Shown here piece by piece: positions 5,826 to 11,981 of a DNA stretch of 15,367 bases. Under the pieces are notes generated by a model, which was given only the letters and a program-made list of their open reading frames with translations, made no database searches and was not told where the DNA came from. The position numbers and the translations under genes were made by a program. The stretch lies in NCBI GenBank assembly GCA_902768995.1, contig CACXNN010000013.1:1-15367 (forward strand). The letters are read 5' to 3'. The stretch is from an uncultured Eubacteriales bacterium. Lineage in GTDB: Bacteria; Bacillota; Clostridia; Christensenellales; CAG-138. Position 1 is the stretch's first letter. The number at the start of each line of letters is the position of its first letter.

Positions 5826-6677
5826 ATGGCGTTTTTGGAACTGGTATGGGACGTGTTCTATGAGGATTGCCTGATCCTCTTTCCCATCCTGTTTTTGACC
5901 TTCTTCTTCATCGAGTACCTGGAGCACCGGGCCGGGGAGAAGTTTTTGCGCCGCGTCGAAAAGGCGGAAAAGACCGGGCCCCTGTGGGGGGCCCTCATCG
6001 GGTGCGTGCCCCAGTGCGGGTTCAGCGTGTCCTGCGCCCACCTGTTCAACGGGGGCATCGTCACCGCGGGCACCCTCATCGCCGTGTTCCTCTCCACCTC
6101 CGACGAAGCCCTGCCCGTGCTCCTCTCCCACCGGAGCGCCCTGCCCGTCATCTGGAAGCTGCTTCTCGTGAAGGTATTTTTGGCGATAGTCGCGGGCTAC
6201 GCCGTGGACCTTATCTGGAAGCGGGAGCAGCAACGCGAGAGCTTCGCCAAGAAGAACATCGAGCACGAATGCCACATCAAGGAGAGCTCCATCGGCGAGC
6301 TTATCTGGGAAGCCTTCAAGCGCACCTTGGAGGTGTGGGCGGCCCTGTTCGTCGTGTCCATCGTGCTGACCTTCGTCATGGAGCGGGTGCCCAAGGAGAG
6401 CATCCAGCGGTTCCTGCTCAGCGGCTTCTTCCAGCCCTTCCTGGCCGCCCTGTTCGGTTTCATCCCCAACTGCGCCGTGTCCGTGGTGCTGGTGGAGCTG
6501 TACCTCTCGGACCTCATCAGCTTCGGCGCTGTGGTGGCCGGGCTCTCCTCGGCGGCGGGCCTGGGCATCCTGGCCCTGCTGCGGGGCAAGCGGGGCGTGA
6601 AGACCTACGCCGCCATATTGGCGGTGTGCTACCTGGCCGCCTCCCTGGCCGGAACCTTGATCCAGCTTTTGGAGTGA
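5826..6677 (+). CDS. Putative heavy-metal exporter of the ArsP_2 type (manganese/arsenic efflux-like)
   Basis: A 283-residue polytopic membrane protein matching the family described as putative 10-TM heavy-metal exporters (PF11449), sometimes annotated arsenic efflux protein or manganese transporter. Two homologous halves are visible. GALIGCVPQCGFSVSCAHLF (55-74) aligns without gaps with AALFGFIPNCAVSVVLVELY (207-226), and the similarity continues for about 46 residues in each. The paired GC(V/I)P.C motifs probably lie in re-entrant or membrane segments at the pore. A cytoplasmic charged loop (about 131-160) contains HECH, a possible metal contact. The start follows GGAG by 4 nt. The gene ends one base before the recD2 ATG, so the two are translationally linked. 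The substrate is not determined, and no metal riboswitch is visible in the 59-nt gap after glyQS. Confidence 0.85.
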   Translation: MAFLELVWDVFYEDCLILFPILFLTFFFIEYLEHRAGEKFLRRVEKAEKTGPLWGALIGCVPQCGFSVSCAHLFNGGIVTAGTLIAVFLSTSDEALPVLLSHRSALPVIWKLLLVKVFLAIVAGYAVDLIWKREQQRESFAKKNIEHECHIKESSIGELIWEAFKRTLEVWAALFVVSIVLTFVMERVPKESIQRFLLSGFFQPFLAALFGFIPNCAVSVVLVELYLSDLISFGAVVAGLSSAAGLGILALLRGKRGVKTYAAILAVCYLAASLAGTLIQLLE

Positions 6678-6678
6678 T

Positions 6679-8868
6679 ATGGAGATCACGGGCATCGTCG
6701 ACAGGATCATATTCCGGAACGCCGAGAACGGGTACACCGTCCTCTCGCTCCGCACGGATTCGGAGGAGGGCTTCGCCACCCTCTGCGGCACCCTGCCCCT
6801 CGCCTCCCCCGGGGAACAGCTCCGGGCGGAGGGGACCATCAAATATCATCCCAAGTACGGCCAGCAGTTTATGGTGACCCACGCCGAGACCCTGGCCCCC
6901 TCCACCCAGATCGCCATCGAAAACTATTTGGCGGGCGGCACCGTCAAGGGCGTGGGCCCCGCCATGGCCCGGCTCATCGTGGACCGCTTCGGCATGGACA
7001 CCCTGCAGATCATGGAGAAGCAGCCGGAACGACTGTTGGAGGTGCCCGGCATCGGCCGCAAGAAGCTGGAGATGATCGTGGGCTCCTTCCGCGAGAATCG
7101 GTCTATGCGGGACATCCTGATGGCCCTGGCCCCCTACGGGATCACCGTGAACCAGGCCTACCGCATGTACAAGACCTACGGGGATCTGGCCCTCGCCAAG
7201 GTCCAGGAGAACCCCTATCAGCTCATCGACGATATCGACGGCATCGGCTTCATGACCGCAGACGCCATCGCCCAGCGGGTGGCCGGCTTCGAGACCAACT
7301 CCGCCGCCCGCCTGTTCGCTGGTATAAAATACGCTTTGCAGGATGCCAAGAACGAATACGGCCACACCTATCTGCCCGCGGAGAAGCTGGTCCTGAAGGC
7401 CTGCGGTCTTTTGGGTGTGGATTCCGAACTGCTGACGGACGCCGTGGACGCCATGATCGCGGAGGGCTCCTTGGTGGAGCAGTTCGTGGGCGAGCAGCGG
7501 GGCGTGTTCCTGCCCTATATCGCCCGCATGGAGTCCAGCATCGCCCAGAAGCTGATGCAGCTTTCTGAACCCCCGGTGGCGAACCCCTTCTGGGACGTGA
7601 GCCAATACGAACGGGAGTTGGGGCTCACCCTGTCCGAAAGCCAGCGCGAAGCGGTGACCCGGGCCCTGGACGCCGGCGTCATGATCATCACCGGCGGCCC
7701 CGGCACCGGCAAGACCACCATCATCCGCTGCATCACCCACGCCTTCGCCGGCATGGGCATGACCTTCGCCCTGGCCGCCCCCACGGGCCGGGCCGCCAAG
7801 CGCATGACCGAGGCCACGGGCGCCGACGCCAAGACCATCCATCGGCTCCTCGAATACAACCCCCAGGGGGGCTTCGTCCGCAACAAGGACAACCCCTTGG
7901 TCTACGATCTTATCATCGTGGACGAGATGAGCATGGTGGACGTGCCCCTGATGCACGCTCTATTGAACGCCCTCCCCCGTGGTACCCGGCTGCTGCTGGT
8001 GGGCGACGCGGATCAGCTGCCGCCCGTGGGCTGCGGCGACGTGCTGCGGGACTGCCTCGACAGCGGTCAGCTGCCCGTCATCCGGCTGACGGAGATCTTC
8101 CGCCAGGCCGCCCAAAGCCGCATCATCACCAACGCCCATCGGATCAACCAGGGCCAGATGCCCATTTTAAGCAGCGAGGAATCCGATTTTATCTATGAGG
8201 AGATCCTGCCCCCGGAGCGCATTTTGGAGCGGGTCAAGCAGCTTTGCCAGCGGGAGTGCGCCAGGCTCGGCACCTCGGAGCCCCTGATGGACGTGCAGGT
8301 GCTGGCCCCCATGAAGAAGGGCATACTGGGGGTGGAGAACCTGAACCGGGTGCTCCAGGCCGCCCTGAACCCCGCCGCCCAAGACAAGCCCGAGCACACC
8401 TTCGGCGAGACCCTGTTCCGCCAGGGGGACAAGATCATGCAGATCAAGAACGACTACAAGCTCACCTGGGTTCGGCAGGACGAAAGCGGCCTCATGCAGG
8501 AGGGCGCCGGGGTCTTTAACGGGGATCTGGGGACCCTCTATGGGCTGGACACCGTCAACCGGTCCATGCACGTGCTCTTCGACGACGGGCGGCTGGCGGA
8601 ATACAGCTTCACCCAGAGCGACGAGCTTGACCTTGCCTACTGCATCAGCATCCACAAGAGCCAGGGCAGCGAGTTCCCCACGGTGCTGCTGCCCCTGGCC
8701 GGCGGGCCGGGCATGCTGCTGAACCGAAATCTGCTCTACACCGCCGTCACCCGAGCCAAAGGCCTGGTCTATTGCCTCGGCCACCGGGACACCGTGGCTC
8801 GGATGGTGCGGACGGTCCAGTCCCGCCGCCGGTACACCTCCCTGTCCGTCCGGCTTCAGGAGCTGTAG
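6679..8868 (+). CDS. recD2: ATP-dependent 5'-3' DNA helicase RecD2
   Basis: A 729-residue superfamily 1B helicase of the RecD2 (RecD-like, AddAB-independent) type, which unwinds DNA 5' to 3' and takes part in repair and replication fork maintenance in Firmicutes. The N-terminal OB-like region (1-70) is followed by helix-hairpin-helix segments, VKGVGPAMARLI (89-100) and LLEVPGIGRKKLEMI (119-133), typical of RecD2. Helicase motifs are Walker A GGPGTGKTT (339-347), Walker B IVDEMSMVD (413-421), motif III VGDADQLPPVG (441-451), motif V SIHKSQGSEFPTV (657-669) and motif VI LLYTAVTRAKG (685-695). Length is usual for the family. The ATG is one base after the exporter stop, with a weak GGAG just upstream. 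The comFC-like gene follows after 3 nt. No catalytic motif is missing. Confidence 0.97.
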   Translation: MEITGIVDRIIFRNAENGYTVLSLRTDSEEGFATLCGTLPLASPGEQLRAEGTIKYHPKYGQQFMVTHAETLAPSTQIAIENYLAGGTVKGVGPAMARLIVDRFGMDTLQIMEKQPERLLEVPGIGRKKLEMIVGSFRENRSMRDILMALAPYGITVNQAYRMYKTYGDLALAKVQENPYQLIDDIDGIGFMTADAIAQRVAGFETNSAARLFAGIKYALQDAKNEYGHTYLPAEKLVLKACGLLGVDSELLTDAVDAMIAEGSLVEQFVGEQRGVFLPYIARMESSIAQKLMQLSEPPVANPFWDVSQYERELGLTLSESQREAVTRALDAGVMIITGGPGTGKTTIIRCITHAFAGMGMTFALAAPTGRAAKRMTEATGADAKTIHRLLEYNPQGGFVRNKDNPLVYDLIIVDEMSMVDVPLMHALLNALPRGTRLLLVGDADQLPPVGCGDVLRDCLDSGQLPVIRLTEIFRQAAQSRIITNAHRINQGQMPILSSEESDFIYEEILPPERILERVKQLCQRECARLGTSEPLMDVQVLAPMKKGILGVENLNRVLQAALNPAAQDKPEHTFGETLFRQGDKIMQIKNDYKLTWVRQDESGLMQEGAGVFNGDLGTLYGLDTVNRSMHVLFDDGRLAEYSFTQSDELDLAYCISIHKSQGSEFPTVLLPLAGGPGMLLNRNLLYTAVTRAKGLVYCLGHRDTVARMVRTVQSRRRYTSLSVRLQEL

Positions 8869-8871
8869 CCT

Positions 8872-9504
8872 ATGGACAGGACCCATGAGCTTCTTCTCTC
8901 CCTGGCCTCGCCGCCGCCCCACCGGTGCTTCCTGTGCGACCGGGAATCCCTGGTGGGCGAGGACGGCCTCTGCGACGAGTGCCGCCGAACGCTGAAGCTG
9001 GCCATCTCCCCCGCCCCGCCGGAGGGCCTGGACGGGCTCACCGCTGGCCTTCGCTACTGCGACGAGCTGGGCAGCGTCTTCTTCCGCTTCAAGGTCATGG
9101 AGCGCCGGGATTACACGCCCTTCCTGGCACAGTTCATATCCATCCCTGAGGAATGGCGCGCGGAGATATTGGTGCCCGTGCCCCTCCATTGGCTGCGGCT
9201 TTACCGGCGCACCTACAACCAAAGCTTCCTGTTGTCCGAATACGTGTCCTCCCGGTACGGCATCCCCATCTGCCAGGAGCTGCTGGTCCGCACCCGTCCC
9301 ACCCGCCAGCAGAAGTTCGCCAAGAACCGCCGCAAGGGGCTCAAGGGGGCCTTCCGGGCCGCGCCGGAGTGCCAGGGCCGTTCCATCATCCTCATCGACG
9401 ACGTGGTCACCTCCGGCACCACCCTCTCCGAATGCGCCAGGGCACTAAAAAAGGCAGGCGCATATCGAGTGTATGCAGCCTGCGTCGCCTGTTCTGACAG
9501 ATAG
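8872..9504 (+). CDS. comFC: ComF family protein (phosphoribosyltransferase-like, zinc-finger N-terminus)
   Basis: A 210-residue ComFC/GntX-type protein. An N-terminal four-cysteine zinc finger (C19, C22, C34, C37) is followed by a type I phosphoribosyltransferase fold. The segment VPVPLHWLRLYRRTYNQS (101-118) is characteristic of ComF proteins, and the PRPP-binding loop IILIDDVVTSGTT (172-184) is intact. In naturally competent bacteria ComFC helps convert incoming single-stranded DNA for recombination. The family is also widespread in bacteria with no known competence. The start follows AGGAG inside the end of recD2, with only 3 nt between the genes, so recD2 and this gene probably form one unit of DNA-handling functions. 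The gene ends one base before the stop of the convergent spoIIID. No terminator was seen there. Confidence 0.92.
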   Translation: MDRTHELLLSLASPPPHRCFLCDRESLVGEDGLCDECRRTLKLAISPAPPEGLDGLTAGLRYCDELGSVFFRFKVMERRDYTPFLAQFISIPEEWRAEILVPVPLHWLRLYRRTYNQSFLLSEYVSSRYGIPICQELLVRTRPTRQQKFAKNRRKGLKGAFRAAPECQGRSIILIDDVVTSGTTLSECARALKKAGAYRVYAACVACSDR

Positions 9505-9505
9505 T

Positions 9506-9766
9506 TTATTGTTCTTCCCTCTCGTGTAAATATTTCTCCCTGGTCGCCAGGCCGCCGCGGATATGCCGCTCGGCCTTGTTGGTGTCCAGCACCCGGCGGA
9601 CCTGGGCGTACAGGCTGGGGTCGGCCTGCTTCAGCCGCCCCGTGACCAGCTTGTGGACCGTGGACTTGGAGGTGCCGAAGAAGTGGGCGGTCTCCCGGAC
9701 CGTGGCCCCGTTCTGCACCATGTACCGACCGTACAAACAGGATTTTTCCGTTCGATCTTGCTTCAT
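9506..9766 (-). CDS. spoIIID: Sporulation transcriptional regulator SpoIIID
   Basis: An 86-residue DNA-binding protein that, in Bacillus and Clostridium, switches mother-cell gene expression from the sigma-E to the sigma-K stage of sporulation. The helix-turn-helix lies at about residues 21-45, with VRETAHFFGTSKSTVHKLV (23-41). The diagnostic basic C-terminal motif reads RHIRGGLATREKY (67-79), nearly identical in pattern to the Bacillus RHLRGGEATKLKY. Length is normal. ATG at 9766 follows GGGAG closely (3 nt), a somewhat tight ribosome binding site. The gene sits downstream of murI on the same strand, with a sigma-E-like promoter in the 62-nt gap. This places the organism among endospore formers, or descendants that keep the regulator. 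The location after murI differs from the Bacillus arrangement, where spoIIID is near mbl. Confidence 0.96.
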   Translation of the reverse strand: MKQDRTEKSCLYGRYMVQNGATVRETAHFFGTSKSTVHKLVTGRLKQADPSLYAQVRRVLDTNKAERHIRGGLATREKYLHEREEQ

Positions 9767-9795
9767 GCGCTCCCTCGCTCCCTGACCTTTGCTCC

Positions 9796-9824
9796 ACTAT
9801 ATGCGGCCGGGAGGGAGGGTATGC
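9796..9824 (-). promoter_or_regulatory. Probable sigma-E (mother-cell) promoter of spoIIID
   Basis: On the minus strand GCATACC (9824-9818) and CATATAGT (9803-9796) are separated by 14 bp. The sigma-E consensus is roughly KMATATT, 14 bp, CATACAMT. The match is 5 of 7 in the -35 and 6 of 8 in the -10 with exact spacing. It starts 4 nt after the murI stop triplet, and spoIIID is known to be sigma-E dependent in Bacillus. The expected transcription start is near 9788-9790. Confidence 0.65.
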
Positions 9825-9828
9825 GCTG

Positions 9829-10629
9829 TTAGAATTGATCGATGTTCACCTTCTGCACGTTATCGGCGGAGACGGCGTCCAGATACCGGCGGGCGATATC
9901 CAAGAAGCCGGTGTCCTCGTCGCTGACGAAGTAGGACACCTGGTTGGGCGCGCCGCTTTCCGGCAGGTCGAAATCCTGCCTGAGCCCGAAGGAGATGGCC
10001 TTCCCCACGTTGACGAAGGTCACGTCAGGCATATGGCGCTCCAGGGTGTTGGCCAGGAACGGATAATGGGTGCAACCCATGATGACGGTGTCCACCCCCG
10101 TCCCCTGGAAGGCGGAGAGGTACCGCTCCACGGTCATCTCCGTGATGGGATCGTCCGGCGCGAAGCCGTTCTCGATCAGGGGCACGAACAGGGGGCACTC
10201 CACCCCCCAGGTCTTCGCCTCGGGGCACAGCTCCCGTATCCGCCGCTCGTAGGCGTGAGAGTTGACGGTGGCCCGGGTGCCGATGACGCCGATGCGCTTC
10301 GTTTTGGACGCCTGCAGCGCCGCCTGGCATCCCGCGTCGATCACACCCACGATGGGCAGAGAGAAGCTCTTCTTCAGGGCGGGCAGGCAGTTGGTGCTCA
10401 CCGTGCCGCAGGCGATCAGGATGGCCTGTACGCCTTGGGACAGGAGAAAGCGCACGTCCTGCTCCGCGTAGCGGTTGATGGTCTCCACTGTGCGGGAGCC
10501 GTAGGGGACCCGGGCTGTGTCGCCGAAGTAGACTACGTCCAGGCCGGAATTGTATTTGCAGACCTCGTTGAGGACGGTGAGCCCGCCCAGGCCGCTGTCG
10601 AATACGCCCAATCGTTTCAGGGTGCCCAT
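9829..10629 (-). CDS. murI: Glutamate racemase MurI
   Basis: A 266-residue cofactor-independent racemase that makes D-glutamate for peptidoglycan. The substrate-binding FDSGLGG (10-16) and RVPYGSRT (40-47) are present. The two catalytic cysteines are C74 in LIACGTVST and C186 in MGCTHYPFL. The residue after the first cysteine is Gly where most MurI proteins have Asn (CNT). I believe this CGT form occurs in other Clostridia, but it changes a residue near the substrate. The start at 10629 follows GGGGAG by 5 nt. The gene lies 21 nt after a small acidic protein gene and probably shares its promoter at 10999-11027. The stop is 6 nt before the sigma-E-like -35 box of spoIIID, so vegetative read-through from murI into spoIIID is possible, with no terminator between. 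Confidence 0.97.
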   Translation of the reverse strand: MGTLKRLGVFDSGLGGLTVLNEVCKYNSGLDVVYFGDTARVPYGSRTVETINRYAEQDVRFLLSQGVQAILIACGTVSTNCLPALKKSFSLPIVGVIDAGCQAALQASKTKRIGVIGTRATVNSHAYERRIRELCPEAKTWGVECPLFVPLIENGFAPDDPITEMTVERYLSAFQGTGVDTVIMGCTHYPFLANTLERHMPDVTFVNVGKAISFGLRQDFDLPESGAPNQVSYFVSDEDTGFLDIARRYLDAVSADNVQKVNIDQF

Positions 10630-10650
10630 GAAATCTCCCCTTGCTTCGTA

Positions 10651-10968
10651 TTATTCCCAGTCTATGAGGCCCGCGCTCTCGAGATACGCTTCGCTGTACT
10701 CCATATAGTCCTCCACGAACCGCATGGCGTACATCTTCTGCTCCGGGAAGGCTTCCTGGAGCTTCTTCATCATATACTCGAAGGCCTGATCGTCGTCGTA
10801 GACCGCGCCGTCGTCGACGCCGCTTTCCGCCATAAACGCTTCGTCCAGGTCCATGACCTTGTCCAGCATCCTTTCGAACACGTCCTTGGGCAGGATGTTG
10901 AAATCCCCCTGGGCCGTGAACTTATCGGCGATATAGGCTCGCGCGTCCGTTCTGCTGTACTCTTCCAT
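10651..10968 (-). CDS. Small acidic protein of unknown function upstream of murI
   Basis: A 105-residue, soluble-looking, acidic protein that I do not recognise. It appears mostly helical, with no cysteine and no membrane segment or signal peptide. Visible features are a Met/Asp/Glu-rich middle (VFERMLDKVMDLDEAFMAESG) and a conserved-looking aromatic C-terminal half with YMMKKLQEAFPEQKMYAMRF and YMEYSEAYLE. The start at 10968 was chosen because AGGAGG precedes it by 6 nt. An in-frame ATG at 10998 would overlap the -10 box region and lies upstream of the likely transcription start. It is the first gene of a unit with murI (21 nt gap) and has its own promoter. Good ribosome binding site, promoter and codon usage argue that it is real. 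Confidence 0.82.
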   Translation of the reverse strand: MEEYSRTDARAYIADKFTAQGDFNILPKDVFERMLDKVMDLDEAFMAESGVDDGAVYDDDQAFEYMMKKLQEAFPEQKMYAMRFVEDYMEYSEAYLESAGLIDWE

Positions 10969-10998
10969 GTTTTGCCTCCTGCTGTCTGTTTGTGGCAT

Positions 10999-11027
10999 AG
11001 TATATCATTTTGTTGGCCCGCCGTCCA
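10999..11027 (-). promoter_or_regulatory. Sigma-A promoter of the small acidic protein gene and murI
   Basis: The -10 TATACT (11004-10999) is preceded by an extended TG one base upstream. At 17 bp lies TGGACG (11027-11022), a 4/6 match to the -35. The predicted start near 10992 gives a leader of about 24 nt holding AGGAGG. Confidence 0.65.
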
Positions 11028-11079
11028 TAATCCGGATATGAATTTTTCATGACCCCGCAAAAGTTCACCGTAGTTTCAC

Positions 11080-11108
11080 TTGCCATCCGGGCATTTTTTC
11101 TGTACACT
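11080..11108 (+). promoter_or_regulatory. Sigma-A-like promoter of the MBL-fold lipoprotein gene, probably giving a leaderless mRNA
   Basis: TTGCCA (11080-11085) and TACACT (11103-11108) are separated by 17 bp. Seven bases separate the -10 from the A of the ATG at 11116, so the expected transcription start coincides with the start codon or the base before it. No Shine-Dalgarno is present before that ATG, which fits. Confidence 0.6.
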
Positions 11109-11115
11109 GATTTAC

Positions 11116-11931
11116 ATGAAAACCATTCTTTCCATCTGCATATGCCTCGCGATGCTCTTTGGCTGCACCCCCGAGCCGGTCAGCGGCATGGACATCCGCA
11201 CCTTCTCCATCGGCAAGGCGGACTGTTCGCTGCTGTCCTTCGACGGGTACAACGTGCTTATCGACACGGGCGAGGAGGACGACGGGGACGATATCCTGGA
11301 GGCCCTGAAGAAGCTCCAGGTGAAGAAGCTGGATCTGGTGATCCTGACCCACTTCGACAAGGACCACATCGGCGGCTTCCCGGAGCTGGCCGCCGCCCTG
11401 CCCGTGGACAGGGTGATCCTGCCGGACTACGTGCGCTCGAGCGACCTCTACGACGCCATGACCGCCTCCATCGAGGAGCACGGCATACCCGCGGAACGGC
11501 TCACCGCGGAATCGTCCTTTGCCCTGGGCCGCGCCAGCTTCACCGTCTGGCCCTCCACCAAGACCTACGACCCGGAGAAGGGCAACGACAACCAGATGTC
11601 CCTGGTGACCCGCGTGGCCTTCGGCCAGGTCCGGCTCCTGTTCCTGGCGGACGCGGAGGGCGGCTGGCTCAAGGACCTGTGCTATTCCACCTACGAGCTG
11701 GGCTGCGATGTCATCAAGATCCCCTGCCACGGCAAATGGCAGAAGCATCTGCCCGCCCTGCTGACCCTGTCCCTGCCCCAATACGCCATCATCACCGATT
11801 CCGATAAGAACCCCGCCGCTGTGGAAACCCTGGACGCTCTTTCCACCATGGACGTGACGACCCTGCGCACCGCGGACGGGGACGTGCACCTGTTCACCGA
11901 CGGACAAACCGTCACGATCCCCAAGGATTGA
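11116..11931 (+). CDS. Lipoprotein with ComEC-type metallo-beta-lactamase fold
   Basis: A 271-residue exported metallo-beta-lactamase-fold protein. A short signal peptide MKTILSICICLAMLFGC ends at a lipobox-like LFGC with lipidated Cys 17, although Phe at -2 is unusual. The mature domain resembles the soluble hydrolase domain at the C-terminus of ComEC/Rec2. SIGKADCSLLSFDGYNVLIDTG (31-52) leads to the metal motif THFDKDHIGG (78-87), with H79, D81, D83 and H84. Further candidate ligands are D179 in LFLADAE and H205 in IPCHGK. Related free-standing proteins are presumed nucleases or phosphodiesterases at the cell surface, and the substrate here is unknown. A start at 11080 would put the signal peptide behind a poor 12-residue extension and would overlap the promoter, so ATG at 11116 is preferred. 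The gene is single and ends at a strong bidirectional terminator. Confidence 0.88.
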   Translation: MKTILSICICLAMLFGCTPEPVSGMDIRTFSIGKADCSLLSFDGYNVLIDTGEEDDGDDILEALKKLQVKKLDLVILTHFDKDHIGGFPELAAALPVDRVILPDYVRSSDLYDAMTASIEEHGIPAERLTAESSFALGRASFTVWPSTKTYDPEKGNDNQMSLVTRVAFGQVRLLFLADAEGGWLKDLCYSTYELGCDVIKIPCHGKWQKHLPALLTLSLPQYAIITDSDKNPAAVETLDALSTMDVTTLRTADGDVHLFTDGQTVTIPKD

Positions 11932-11946
11932 CGCCCATACAGATAT

Positions 11947-11980
11947 AAAAAAGGTGACGGGTTTGCCGTCACCTTTTTTT
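11947..11980. terminator. Bidirectional intrinsic terminator
   Basis: GGTGACGG (11953-11960) pairs with CCGTCACC (11966-11973) around a GTTTG loop. It is flanked by six A on the left and seven T on the right, so either strand yields a hairpin followed by a U tract. It serves the MBL-fold gene (stop 15 nt upstream) and the convergent cohesin-like gene (stop at 11982). Confidence 0.95.
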
Positions 11981-11981
11981 C

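Noticed and set aside
5763..7956. Long minus-strand open frames opposite the exporter and recD2
   Set aside because: Gly/His/Asp/Gln-rich translations with no domain, lying exactly opposite clear genes with all family motifs.
9539..9551. Hairpin CCTGG-TCG-CCAGG near the comFC/spoIIID junction as a terminator
   Set aside because: The stem is only 5 bp with a 3-base loop, lies inside spoIIID and lacks a T tract on either strand.
9506..9766. Phage or plasmid HTH regulator instead of SpoIIID
   Set aside because: The RHIRGGLATREKY tail and overall length are diagnostic for SpoIIID, and no mobile-element genes are nearby.
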